64,000 nt of DNA, from assembly GCF_009738185.1 (NCBI RefSeq), contig NZ_CP046509.1, forward strand, positions 2,979,501 to 3,043,500, in the 5' to 3' direction. Of this stretch, positions 25,250 through 34,518 are shown one piece after another. The notes under the pieces were generated by a model. That model saw only the letters and a list, made by a program, of their open reading frames with translations. It ran no database searches and was not told the DNA's origin. The DNA is from Erwinia sorbitola (lineage in GTDB: Bacteria > Pseudomonadota > Gammaproteobacteria > Enterobacterales > Enterobacteriaceae). The position numbers and the translations under genes are program-made. The stretch's first letter is position 1; every line of letters starts with the position of its first letter.

Positions 25250-28200
25250 TCAGGCGTCAGCCTCCGCATCTTTAACTTCGATTGCTGGTTCCGCAGCAAA
25301 ACCACGCAGGCCAACTACATGCACATGTTCAGTATTATTGAACACCTTACGCACCAGTTTATAAGTGGTCCCTTTTTCAGGACTGATATTTTCCGGTGCA
25401 GCAATTATCAGCTGCATTTCCAGTCGGTCACAAAGTTCGAACAAGGTAGCGATGGATTTGGCATCCAGACGCGCAGCCTCATCAAGGAACAGCAGACGGC
25501 ATGGGGAAATATCTTTCCCGCGCAGACGGCGTGACTCTTCTTCCCAGCTCTGCACTACCATTACCAGAATCGACATCCCGGTACCAATCGCTTCCCCGGT
25601 GGACAGTGCGCCACTTTCCGCACGCAGCCAGCCGTCAGAACCACGGTTAACTTCCACTTCCATTTCAAGATAGTTACGGTAATCAAGCAGCTCTTCACCG
25701 ATGGTCTGCGGAGTACGCTGGCCCATATCAATCTGCGGGTTCAGGCGCTGATAGAGTTTTGCCAGTGCTTCAGAGAAGGTCAGGCGATTGCTCTTAAACA
25801 GATCCTGATGCTGTTCATGTTGCTCAGACAATACGTCCAGTAGCGTAGAGTGCGCTTCACGTACGTTGACGTTAAGACGGACGCTTTTCACCTGACCGAA
25901 ACTGACGGCCTGTAACCCCTGATTCAGCTGGCGAATACGGTTCTGTTCACGCTGAATGGTTTTACGAATGATATTCGACACGCTACGTGAACTGATAGCC
26001 AGCATCTGCTCACGGGCGGTCAGCTCTTCGGTCAGACGATTCAGCTCAATTTCCATTTGCTCGATGGCTTCGACCGGATCATCGGTGCGAATAATATCCT
26101 GACGGATACGTTCGCGCAGATGCTGGTAAACCGCAATAAAGAACTGGATCTTACGTTCAGGGCGCTTTGGATCTTCCGACAGGCGCAGCACATCGCGCAG
26201 ATGTTCGTTATCTGCCACCGCCAGACGCAGCGCACCTAACGCCTTATCCGACATGGAGCGCAGTTCATCACCGCCAAGATAAGCCAGTTCACGACGGTGC
26301 AGACGGCGCTCAACGCCGTTGTCTTTCACCAGGCGCAGCACGGCAACCCAGCCCGCTTTAGCACTAACCACCTGCTCGCGGCTCTGGTGATACTCACGCT
26401 CAAGGCGACGCAGTTTTTTCTGTAGCGCGTCCATTTCGGCTTCGCAGAAGGTCAGCTGTTTCTCCAGCTGATTACGGCGCATACGGTTGTTGCTCAGGGC
26501 GCTGTAAAGCTCGTCACGGCGCATCCGCGCACGCTCTTCCGCTGAGGCATCAGCCTGCACGCCGATATCCTGCATCTCTTGCTGAAGCTCTTTAAGCATG
26601 TCGCGTTTCGCGTCATAAGAACTTTTAAGCGAGGCCAGAACCTGGGAGTACTGCGTTAACTGGGCCTGATGCTGGCGCAGCTGTTCACGGGCACGAGTAC
26701 GCTCCCCCTCGGCCTGCTCCAGGCGCTGGCGCAGCTTCTCGTTGAGATCGCTGGTGCCGTTGAGCATACCTGCGGAGTCGATATAGCCAAAGTGCGCGCG
26801 GCGCTGTACCACTTCGGTCAGGGCAAATGCCTGCTGACGGGCATCGCGCTGCTGCTGCTGTGCCTGCTGGTAATCGAGCTTCAGCTGATCGTGCTGCTCC
26901 GGGTCGCTTTGCAGAACAGAGAGAATAGGTTCCAGTTTTACCAACTGTGCGCCGTGCTGCTGCACAAAGCGGGCAGCTTCCTGCGCTTCATCCAGTTTTT
27001 CCTGAATCTCTTCGTGACGATCCTGTAGCGTGTCGTCCAGTAACAGGCTGACGCGTGGCAACAGACGGTTAAGCTGAGAGACGCCATCTTTCGCCTGTTC
27101 GAACTGCTGACGCTGCTGCTGATTCTCACTCTCGTGGTTGGTCAGCGCGCGCTCAACTTCATTACGGCGGGTGTTAAGCAGGCGCATTTCCGCTTCCGGA
27201 TCGGACTCGAACGCCACGCCCAGATGGCTGCCGATAAAGCGGCTGAAGGACTGGTGCAGACGCTGAGTTTTCTGCACATCAAACGACAGCGTTGCGTAAC
27301 GTTCAGCCAGCGCCTCGCGTTCAGCGTGCAGCACTTCCAGCTGATTCTCACGCGCAGCACGCCCAAATAGCGGGACTTTCGGGAAGCGGGAATAGCGCCA
27401 CTGGCGATCCCCCGCTTTGACTACTACCGCTTTTTCCAGCTCTTCAACGTTAAACACGCTGTCATCGAACGACTGCGGATCCCCTTCAATCAGATAGAGA
27501 TCTTCCGGGCAGTCGTCGAGACCATCCAGCTGATCGCGGATCAGTGACAGGTCTGGCACCACAATCGCATGACGAGCAGGGCCATATAAAGCGGAGAAAT
27601 ACGGCGCATCGTCGATGGTGACGTCATCATAAATTTCGGACAACAGCACGCCGCCAAAGCGCTCGGCAAGGTTATTCAGGCGGGCATCTTCCGCCCCACC
27701 AGGCTGGCTGAGACGCTCAATCTGCTTCTCAATATCACGTTTGCGGGCAGCGATCTCATCACGCTCAACCGTGGTTTCACGCTCCAGCTCCAGCAGCTGC
27801 TGCATATACTCCGTGACCTGCTGGCTGTTTTCCAGCGGCTGCCCGGTCTGCTCACTTAACTGCGCGAGGATCTCCTGCGCGGCCAGCCACTGCGGGGCCT
27901 GTTTGGTCAGGCGCGCAATACGTTCACGCAGCTGTTCCAGCTCCTGACGAAGCGTCATGCGGCGTTCGCCAGCATCCGACACGCTTTCATTCAGCAGCTC
28001 AATCTGTGCTTCCAGCTCCGCCTGCAACGCTTCCAGTTCACCGGCATCCACCTGCTGTCCGTAACGCTTACAGAACTCGTTCAGCAGGCGCTCGGCATCC
28101 TGTTGCTCACGCACACGCTGTGCCAGTTCGCTGAGGCGACTACGCAGTGGCTGGAGCTGCTCGGCGTGATAGCGCTGGTTGCTGGCATCGCGTAACAGAT

Positions 28201-29698
28201 CGCGCCCTACCTGCCAGGCTTCGCTGCGGCTGACCGGGCCGGCAATTTTATTCACCAGCTCAAATGCCTGCTCAAACTGGCTGTGCGCGGCCTGAGCCAC
28301 GCTCATTTTCTGCTCCAGCATCAGCAGCCGCTCGGTGGCTTCCTGCTCTTTTGCCTGGAACGTCTCCTGCCATTCATCGGCGTTATCGATGCTGAGGTCG
28401 CGCAGCTGACAGATTTCCTGGGCACGCTGCAACGCCTGCAATGCCTGCTGATACTGAATAGCACGCGTTTGCTGCACGTCCAGCGCCTGCTGATAATCCG
28501 CCAGCTGACTTTTCAGTTCATCAACTTCCAGTTCAGCATTTTCGCTGCGGGCTTCGTTCTCTTCATGCAGTTCACGCGCTTCTGCAACAACCTCATTCTG
28601 TTCTTCCAGACGGAAGGTCAGCTCTTCGAGATCGGCATCATAGCGGTCAATTTTTTCCTGCTGGCGAAGCGCAGTCTGAACCAGATTAAGATGGTCGCTG
28701 GCTCCCTGATAATCCGTTTCCAGATCGCTCTCAGCGGCATTGTGTTCACCCAGCTCACGCGCCATCTCAATGTGGCGATACTGCTCCGCAGAGAGCTGCT
28801 TACGGCTGGTCAACAGTTCATTACGCAGCTGTAACGCACCATCAAGGTGGATTCGGCGTTCGTTGGCGTGACGCATATAGTCTGCTGACACGTAGCTGGT
28901 GGCTTCTGAGATCAGATGCTTAAACAGATCGCGATCGGACTGGGTGACGCGGATAGCCTCCAGCGTCATGCGGTTCTCACGCAGCGCCGCTTCCATATCC
29001 TGGAATGCTTTACGCACCCCGCTGTTTTCCGGCAGCAGGTAATCTCGCAGTGAGCGCGTAATCGCGCTGGAGATACCGCCGTACAGCGAGGCTTCAATCA
29101 GACGGTAATACTTGCTTCGGTCAGCGGCAGAACGCAGACGGCGCGCCACAATACCAAGGTCAAACATCACCGAATGGTAATCCGTTATGGAGTTGTACTG
29201 TTTAAACTGTACGCTCTCCATCGCTTCAAAATGGTCTTTCAGTTCGCTGAGAGGTACGACACGCGCCTGGCGGGCGTTCAGTGTCTCAGTGAGAATTTCG
29301 GTAGGGTTAATCGAGGTCGGCAGGCCGTGAATACTGAACGGTTTGATATCGACTTTACGATCGCGACCGGCAACCTGTTGCAGACGAACGCCAACCAGCA
29401 CGCGCTGATGCAGTGAGTTGACCACATCAAGCACCGCGTAGCAGACACCCGGGCGCAGTTTACCGTGCAGGCCTTTATCGCGCGATCCTGAGGTGGCACC
29501 CGCTTCGGTGGTGTTACGGAAATGCAGCAGCGTAAGATCGGGGATCAGCGCCGTAACAAAGGCGGCCATGGTGGTGGATTTACCGGCACCGTTACCACCT
29601 GACAGCGTGGTGACCAGCTCGTCGAGGTCAAAAGTACGGGCAAAAAAACCGTTCCAGTTAATCAGCGTCAGTGAGCGAAACTTTCCACGTTCAATCAT
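25250..29698 (-). CDS. mukB: MukB, SMC-like condensin subunit
   Basis: 1482 residues (E. coli 1486). N-terminal head with Walker A GGNGAGKST at 34-42, long heptad-rich coiled coils on both sides of a central hinge (about 650-780), and C-terminal head with signature LSTGEAIGTGMS from 1365 and Walker B LLFLDE at 1402-1407. MukB dimers with MukE and MukF compact and segregate the chromosome; the hinge binds topoisomerase IV in E. coli. The ATG directly abuts the mukE stop codon (TAA-ATG), indicating coupled translation. It is the last gene of cmoM-mukF-mukE-mukB. Confidence 0.98.
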   Translation of the reverse strand: MIERGKFRSLTLINWNGFFARTFDLDELVTTLSGGNGAGKSTTMAAFVTALIPDLTLLHFRNTTEAGATSGSRDKGLHGKLRPGVCYAVLDVVNSLHQRVLVGVRLQQVAGRDRKVDIKPFSIHGLPTSINPTEILTETLNARQARVVPLSELKDHFEAMESVQFKQYNSITDYHSVMFDLGIVARRLRSAADRSKYYRLIEASLYGGISSAITRSLRDYLLPENSGVRKAFQDMEAALRENRMTLEAIRVTQSDRDLFKHLISEATSYVSADYMRHANERRIHLDGALQLRNELLTSRKQLSAEQYRHIEMARELGEHNAAESDLETDYQGASDHLNLVQTALRQQEKIDRYDADLEELTFRLEEQNEVVAEARELHEENEARSENAELEVDELKSQLADYQQALDVQQTRAIQYQQALQALQRAQEICQLRDLSIDNADEWQETFQAKEQEATERLLMLEQKMSVAQAAHSQFEQAFELVNKIAGPVSRSEAWQVGRDLLRDASNQRYHAEQLQPLRSRLSELAQRVREQQDAERLLNEFCKRYGQQVDAGELEALQAELEAQIELLNESVSDAGERRMTLRQELEQLRERIARLTKQAPQWLAAQEILAQLSEQTGQPLENSQQVTEYMQQLLELERETTVERDEIAARKRDIEKQIERLSQPGGAEDARLNNLAERFGGVLLSEIYDDVTIDDAPYFSALYGPARHAIVVPDLSLIRDQLDGLDDCPEDLYLIEGDPQSFDDSVFNVEELEKAVVVKAGDRQWRYSRFPKVPLFGRAARENQLEVLHAEREALAERYATLSFDVQKTQRLHQSFSRFIGSHLGVAFESDPEAEMRLLNTRRNEVERALTNHESENQQQRQQFEQAKDGVSQLNRLLPRVSLLLDDTLQDRHEEIQEKLDEAQEAARFVQQHGAQLVKLEPILSVLQSDPEQHDQLKLDYQQAQQQQRDARQQAFALTEVVQRRAHFGYIDSAGMLNGTSDLNEKLRQRLEQAEGERTRAREQLRQHQAQLTQYSQVLASLKSSYDAKRDMLKELQQEMQDIGVQADASAEERARMRRDELYSALSNNRMRRNQLEKQLTFCEAEMDALQKKLRRLEREYHQSREQVVSAKAGWVAVLRLVKDNGVERRLHRRELAYLGGDELRSMSDKALGALRLAVADNEHLRDVLRLSEDPKRPERKIQFFIAVYQHLRERIRQDIIRTDDPVEAIEQMEIELNRLTEELTAREQMLAISSRSVSNIIRKTIQREQNRIRQLNQGLQAVSFGQVKSVRLNVNVREAHSTLLDVLSEQHEQHQDLFKSNRLTFSEALAKLYQRLNPQIDMGQRTPQTIGEELLDYRNYLEMEVEVNRGSDGWLRAESGALSTGEAIGTGMSILVMVVQSWEEESRRLRGKDISPCRLLFLDEAARLDAKSIATLFELCDRLEMQLIIAAPENISPEKGTTYKLVRKVFNNTEHVHVVGLRGFAAEPAIEVKDAEADA

Positions 29699-30424
29699 TT
29701 ATTCTTCCTCCCCACTGTCCGGAGCGCGGCTTTCAGCGTTGCTCTCATCCTCTTCGCTTTCGTCATTCAGCGCCAGTCCACCGTCAAGCTGCATCGCCTC
29801 ACCGTCGCGGATCATGCGCAGCTGTGCTTCACGGGCATCGTCGCCGCTGCGCACATCAGCCCCAAAGCGGAAAACAGATTCAGTGATACGGAATTTGCTG
29901 CTGTCATTGCCCATAAACCACACCATACCCAGGCGACGCAGACGGTTTAATGACGCGCGCATCTTCTCCTGAAGTTTCTGGCGATCGAGGTCTGATCCGG
30001 TAGAACGCTGGTTAACCAGCTTCAGCAGCTTGCTCTCATCGGCCAGCGACATCAGTTCGTCGTGCAGCTCCTGCTGAGTAAAAATGCCTTCATTGGCCAG
30101 ACGCTCCGGGCTGAGGTAGAGATAACAGAGAATTTTACCCACCATCATGTCCAGTTCTGACAGCACTGAACGCGGGATCAGCGTCGTGGAGCGCGGCCGC
30201 AGATAGAAAAACCCTTCCGGCGCGCGAATCAGCTCCACGTTATAACGGGCGTAGAACTCTTCCAGAAACTCCTGGTAATCCATCAGAAAAGCATGCTGGT
30301 CTAACTCGTCGATACCAATATGACGCCCTGCACGTAACTGGCTGTCCAGCGCCGGGAAAATCGGGTTAGCCAGTGCCTGCGCCAGCTTAACCGGCATCAC
30401 TTGTTCAATATTTGTCGATGACAT
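29699..30424 (-). CDS. mukE: MukE, condensin accessory subunit (KITE protein)
   Basis: 241 residues from ATG 30424 (MSSTNIEQVMPVKLAQAL); E. coli has about 234. A longer frame begins nine codons upstream inside mukF and is not supported by the family. The winged-helix core (GRHIGIDELDQHAFLMDYQEFLEEFYARYNVELI) is highly conserved, and the C-terminal tail is acidic (NDESEEDESNAES). MukE dimers bind MukF and regulate MukB ATPase. The start overlaps mukF by 20 bases and the stop abuts mukB. Confidence 0.97.
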   Translation of the reverse strand: MSSTNIEQVMPVKLAQALANPIFPALDSQLRAGRHIGIDELDQHAFLMDYQEFLEEFYARYNVELIRAPEGFFYLRPRSTTLIPRSVLSELDMMVGKILCYLYLSPERLANEGIFTQQELHDELMSLADESKLLKLVNQRSTGSDLDRQKLQEKMRASLNRLRRLGMVWFMGNDSSKFRITESVFRFGADVRSGDDAREAQLRMIRDGEAMQLDGGLALNDESEEDESNAESRAPDSGEEE

Positions 30425-31727
30425 GTGCCTGCACCTTGGCTCCGTAATCATTAATAGCCTGCCATTTTGCAGCCAGGCCTGAGAAATCTGCTTCGGCCAC
30501 GCCTAAGCGCACGGCCTGATCGACGACAATACGCGCCACGTCAAAGTGACGCACACGCGGATATTGTGTCAGGTAATCACGTATCACCTCACCGAGATCC
30601 AGCGGCTTCTGCTCTGTTTTGTAGCTGGCCAGCGCTTCTTCAATCATGGCCGCCAGCTGTTCACGAATGGCGTTAAACTCTTCGTACTCCAGCTCAGAAG
30701 GCAGTTCACCCGTCACTTCGTCACTGCGCAGCGTCAGCTCTTCATCGCGCATATCATACAAACGATCGGCATTCGCGTAGGTCAGCGCCCACGGCTGATC
30801 GAAATAGTTTTGTACTGACTGGCGCAGACGTTGGGCAAAGACACGGTTTTTATCCATATCAATCGCGGTACGAATGAATTTATGCACATGCCGGTCGTAG
30901 CCGATCCACAGATCTATCGCCTGCTGGCCCCAGCTGATAATGCGGTCGAGTTTATTTTGCAGGTCATATACCAGCTTATCGACAAAGCCCAGATCGGGGC
31001 TGTTCATCGTCGCATCCTGGATACGCAGCAGATTGGCCTGAAGCTTATCACCTGCGGCTTCCAGCGTATCCTGAAGCTCACGCAGCGTGCCGGAGGTTTC
31101 GTTTAGCAGCAGTTCACAGCTGGAGATCGCCGCACGCCAGTCTTTATTGAGCAGCTGGGCGATGTCATCTTTTACCGCCTGCTGCTGCTCATCCATGATG
31201 CGCTGGGTGATATCAATACTGTCGAAGATCTCGGCCACCGAATATTTCAACGGTGCAAACACGTTGCGGTGCCAGTGGAACTCATCGCCATCTTCATCGG
31301 CAGCATCGGCGGCGCGTTTCAACTCGCCGGCCACGATTGACAGCTGCAATGAGAGGCGCAGCGTGGAGAACTCACGCTGGCGAATATAGTAGTCAGTAAT
31401 CCCGATGCCGAGGGGAGTCAGACGATAGATGGCATTGCCTTCGGTATGTTCGCTGGTAAAACGGTTGAGCAGTCGCTGGCGCACCATATCGTTAATGGCA
31501 TTATTCGCGCGCACCACAACAGTTTCGCTGGTCTGCTCGAAGCCTTCACTGACGTGGCGGAAAGCATCGAGCAGTTCGCCCTCGCTCATTTCACCATCCA
31601 TGCGCTCCCCGTTAAGGGTGGCAATTGCCAGCAAAAAAGCCAGACGTTCGGTTGGCAACGAGACGGAAAAATCATTTTTTCGCGCCCAGGCCACCAGCTC
31701 CGGTACAGTCTGGGAAAATTCACTCAT
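30405..31727 (-). CDS. mukF: MukF, kleisin subunit of the MukBEF condensin
   Basis: 440 residues, the E. coli length. An N-terminal winged-helix dimerisation domain (about 1-115), a helical middle and a C-terminal winged helix (ending GAKVQAHVIDKY) bridge the MukB heads as a kleisin. The acidic linker ELTLRSDEVTGELPSELEYEEFN that contacts MukE/MukB is kept. It overlaps the cmoM stop by eight bases and the mukE start by 20, so the whole operon is translationally chained. Confidence 0.98.
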   Translation of the reverse strand: MSEFSQTVPELVAWARKNDFSVSLPTERLAFLLAIATLNGERMDGEMSEGELLDAFRHVSEGFEQTSETVVVRANNAINDMVRQRLLNRFTSEHTEGNAIYRLTPLGIGITDYYIRQREFSTLRLSLQLSIVAGELKRAADAADEDGDEFHWHRNVFAPLKYSVAEIFDSIDITQRIMDEQQQAVKDDIAQLLNKDWRAAISSCELLLNETSGTLRELQDTLEAAGDKLQANLLRIQDATMNSPDLGFVDKLVYDLQNKLDRIISWGQQAIDLWIGYDRHVHKFIRTAIDMDKNRVFAQRLRQSVQNYFDQPWALTYANADRLYDMRDEELTLRSDEVTGELPSELEYEEFNAIREQLAAMIEEALASYKTEQKPLDLGEVIRDYLTQYPRVRHFDVARIVVDQAVRLGVAEADFSGLAAKWQAINDYGAKVQAHVIDKY

Positions 31728-32508
31728 AGTTCGTCTGCCTTATGGGTTTCCGCGCTGTGACGTGGATGTAACGCCCTAAACTTAAAAACGGCTCCTGGCG
31801 GCAGTATTGCTTTTCCAGGGCCAGAACCTCATCGAACCGATCGCTCTGCTTGGTTTTATCACGCAAATAGTCGTGAAAAACCCGGATGCCGGTTTTGCTC
31901 TCGATAGTAAATCCACACTCTTGCAGCCAGCCATACACCTGTTCGGGATCTCGCGGGTAGTCCGGAGACAGCGTTTTCTTTTTGCGCTTGGCCAGCCCCG
32001 CCTGCAAATAACCAAAATTACCCAACACCATCGTCTGCATCAGAAGACCATTCAGGTTGTAGAACATCAGCGACAGAACCCCACCCGGCTTGAGCGCATC
32101 GTACAGCGCGGCCAGCGCCTGTTGCGGTTCCGCTACCCATTCCAGCACAGCGTGAAACAATACCAGATCAACCGGTTTATCCAAATGTTGGCCCACCTGC
32201 TGCGCGCTAATTTGTGCGAATTGCATGTTGCCGCTCACACCTTTTTCATCTGCCAGGCGACGGGCGCGGGTCAGCATCTCTTCTGAGACGTCGCAAAGCA
32301 GCACCTGATGCCCGCGCTCTGCAATGCCACAACCGGTCTGGCCTTCTCCACCGCCGGCATCCAGCACCGACAGCGGCCCTTCAGGGAACGTCGTTAGCAG
32401 CGCGTCAAGATCCTGCCAGAGGATAGCCTGGCGAATGCGGCCTTTGGTGGTACCGTAAATGTTCTGCGAGAATTTTTCTGCGATATCATCAAAGTTGCGA
32501 TCCTGCAT
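31720..32508 (-). CDS. cmoM: CmoM (SmtA), tRNA carboxymethyluridine methyltransferase
   Basis: 262 residues (E. coli 261). Class I SAM-dependent methyltransferase: glycine-rich motif LDAGGGEGQTG near 45-55, acidic motif II LLCDVSEEM and FHAVLEWV motif. CmoM methylates 5-carboxymethoxyuridine to its methyl ester (mcmo5U34) in some tRNAs. It is the first gene of the operon with mukFEB, as in E. coli, and shares eight bases with mukF. elyC is divergent 231 bases away. Confidence 0.96.
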   Translation of the reverse strand: MQDRNFDDIAEKFSQNIYGTTKGRIRQAILWQDLDALLTTFPEGPLSVLDAGGGEGQTGCGIAERGHQVLLCDVSEEMLTRARRLADEKGVSGNMQFAQISAQQVGQHLDKPVDLVLFHAVLEWVAEPQQALAALYDALKPGGVLSLMFYNLNGLLMQTMVLGNFGYLQAGLAKRKKKTLSPDYPRDPEQVYGWLQECGFTIESKTGIRVFHDYLRDKTKQSDRFDEVLALEKQYCRQEPFLSLGRYIHVTARKPIRQTNYE

Positions 32509-32739
32509 ACTACGGCTCCGGCGATCGGGGATGTTTTAGCGGGGTTACTCCCCGCTTGCCAACAACAGTCAGGCTCCTGACGCCTCTTCATGTCACGCAT
32601 TAATGGTGAATAAAGCTGGCGGATGTGGCTGCGGCTTGAAAGTTGCGGGGTATTTTGGCATACACTGGGAAATAATGAACCTTTCCATCACCGCTTCGCG
32701 GTTGGGTGGCGTTTTTTCGGACAAAAGGAACCTTTTTTG

Positions 32740-33531
32740 ATGTTTTTTGCACTGAAAAAAATCATCGGCGGCCTGCTGCTTCCCCTGCCACTGCTGCTGT
32801 TGATGATGGCAGCAGGAATTATCCTGCTCTGGTTCAGCCGCTGGCAGAAAAGCGGTAAAACGCTCATCTCTGTTGCCTGGCTCATTCTGCTGCTGTTCAG
32901 CCTGCAACCCGTAGCTGACCGCATGCTTGCTCCGATTGAAAATCATTATCCTACCTGGAAAAACCAGCAACCGGTGGAGTATGTGGTGGTGCTTGGCGGT
33001 GGTTACACCTGGAATCCTCAATGGGCACCCAGCTCAAATATGCTGAACAATAGCCTGCCTCGTCTCACCGAGGGCATTCGGATTTTACGGGAAAACCCTG
33101 GTGCGAAGCTAATCGTCACCGGAGGGCATGCACAGGGCAATCCCATGAGCTCTGCCGCAGTAGCCTCACACGTGGCACAATCGCTGGGGGTGGCACAGAG
33201 CGACATTATTACCCTGGATAAACCCGCCGATACCGAACATGAGGCACAGGAGGTGTCGTACATCGTCGGACAGCGCCCCTTCGCCCTGGTGACATCTGCC
33301 AACCACCTGCCGCGCGCGATGATCTTCTTCCAGCATCAGGGGCTGAAGCCGTTGCCTGCTCCTGCCAATCAGCTGGCTATCGATTCCCCGCTCAATTTCT
33401 GGGAGCGCGCGCTGCCGTCATCACTGTGGCTGGGCCACAGTGAACGAGCGATTTACGAGAGCCTGGGTCGTTTATGGCAATGGCTGCAACCACCGGCTGC
33501 CGCAGCCTCAGTTGAGCCAGGGAAAGAGTGA
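32740..33531 (+). CDS. elyC: ElyC (YcbC), envelope biogenesis factor, DUF218 protein
   Basis: 263 residues from ATG 32740 (MFFALKKIIGGLLLPLPLLL), with AAAGGAA eight bases upstream; E. coli has 259. The frame is open 39 codons further up but without a ribosome site. Two N-terminal membrane helices (about 9-30 and 36-54) precede a periplasmic DUF218 domain starting near YVVVLGGGYTWNPQW, with the conserved VTSANHLPRAMIFF block. In E. coli it is needed for peptidoglycan synthesis at low temperature and affects undecaprenyl-phosphate lipid carrier use. Its last 24 bases overlap the 3' end of convergent ycbJ. Confidence 0.94.
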   Translation: MFFALKKIIGGLLLPLPLLLLMMAAGIILLWFSRWQKSGKTLISVAWLILLLFSLQPVADRMLAPIENHYPTWKNQQPVEYVVVLGGGYTWNPQWAPSSNMLNNSLPRLTEGIRILRENPGAKLIVTGGHAQGNPMSSAAVASHVAQSLGVAQSDIITLDKPADTEHEAQEVSYIVGQRPFALVTSANHLPRAMIFFQHQGLKPLPAPANQLAIDSPLNFWERALPSSLWLGHSERAIYESLGRLWQWLQPPAAAASVEPGKE

Positions 33532-34401
33532 CTGACCAGCAGCAGTAAACCGTTTACGGTCAAATTGCGCGGTATGAATAAGCCGCGCAACTTCCTCCCA
33601 AAGAATATAGAACCAGCGGCGTGCCACAAACCCTTCTGCCACGGGTGCGCGCCGCAGGTACTGTGTAACGATATCATCGCCAATTCCTGAGGCGCATAGC
33701 GGGTGCAGATCGAACTCACGCGGTGCCCAAAGAACCGTACCAGGATTGACCATCGCCAGAAGCTGGTCGGCCCATGCCTCTTTTATGATACTACTGAGCG
33801 CCAGGTTTCCGTGTACCAGAACACAGGGATCGTCAAAATCCCTGAATAGTGCTGGCATGCTTTGCCGGCTTCGGTAAAGCAGCTGCCGGTCATCCATCGT
33901 AAGTAGCGAGGGGCGCAGATAATTTAGCGTGGCCCATAAGACTTCCACACGCTGTGCATACCAGGCTGGCCAGCGATTTTGTTGGGTACTGTCGACCGTT
34001 CCCACCAGGCCGTGACTGTCAATACGGTGCCAGCTGAGTATACCCTCGACAATCTGCTCGCATAGCTGGTTCCAGCGCTCCGGCGTTCGCGTTGGCGCTT
34101 CAATGGAAACACCACCGATACGTTCAATTAATAAAACTTCGTGGAGCGGGGGCTGCTGGCTGATTACCAAACCATATACGGCGGGAATGCGCACTTTTCC
34201 TTCACGCATCAGCATCGACAGCTTTTGCGCTTCCTGGGCGGCGACACCCTTCATGCTGAAATATTTCGCCACTAACGGCAGTGAATAACCACTGTTATCG
34301 TAGAGCGTATAGAGGCTGGCATAGGGCTGCTGGCTGATACATTCCACCCGACTAACGGGTTCACCCAGCACCAGTGCCAGTTCAGATCGCAGTTGTTCCA
34401 T
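33508..34401 (-). CDS. ycbJ: YcbJ, aminoglycoside phosphotransferase-like fold protein of unknown role
   Basis: 297 residues, identical in length to E. coli YcbJ. It has the layout of the APH/choline-kinase-like phosphotransferase superfamily: an N-lobe ending EVLLIERIGGVSIEAP, then VLVHGNLALSSIIKEAWADQLLAMVNPG, where HGN takes the place of the usual catalytic HGD and the metal-binding aspartate motif is altered. Kinase activity is therefore doubtful and the substrate is unknown. The C-terminal stretch FVARRWFYILWEEVARLIHTAQF is well kept. Coding overlap with elyC is tail-to-tail. Confidence 0.88.
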   Translation of the reverse strand: MEQLRSELALVLGEPVSRVECISQQPYASLYTLYDNSGYSLPLVAKYFSMKGVAAQEAQKLSMLMREGKVRIPAVYGLVISQQPPLHEVLLIERIGGVSIEAPTRTPERWNQLCEQIVEGILSWHRIDSHGLVGTVDSTQQNRWPAWYAQRVEVLWATLNYLRPSLLTMDDRQLLYRSRQSMPALFRDFDDPCVLVHGNLALSSIIKEAWADQLLAMVNPGTVLWAPREFDLHPLCASGIGDDIVTQYLRRAPVAEGFVARRWFYILWEEVARLIHTAQFDRKRFTAAGQSLFPWLN

Positions 34402-34483
34402 CTGCCCTCCTTATCAGGCAAGAGGTCTTATGATGGTACCGTTTGTAGAGGTTTGCGCCGTACTGGATCAAACTCGCAGTATA

Positions 34484-34515
34484 AATTACGGGGCCAGCGA
34501 TGCGGCCCCGAAGCG
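34484..34515 (-). terminator. hairpin downstream of kdsB
   Basis: CGGGGCC (34489-34495) and GGCCCCG (34504-34510) pair around an 8-base loop right after the kdsB stop. The following minus-strand sequence (TAATTTATAC) is AT-rich but not a clean U tract. Confidence 0.45.
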
Positions 34516-34518
34516 GTT

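Noticed and set aside
28283..28834. 183-codon plus-strand frame opposite mukB
   Set aside because: Antisense to the coiled-coil coding region; hydrophobic look comes from reverse reading of Gln/Glu/Leu codons.
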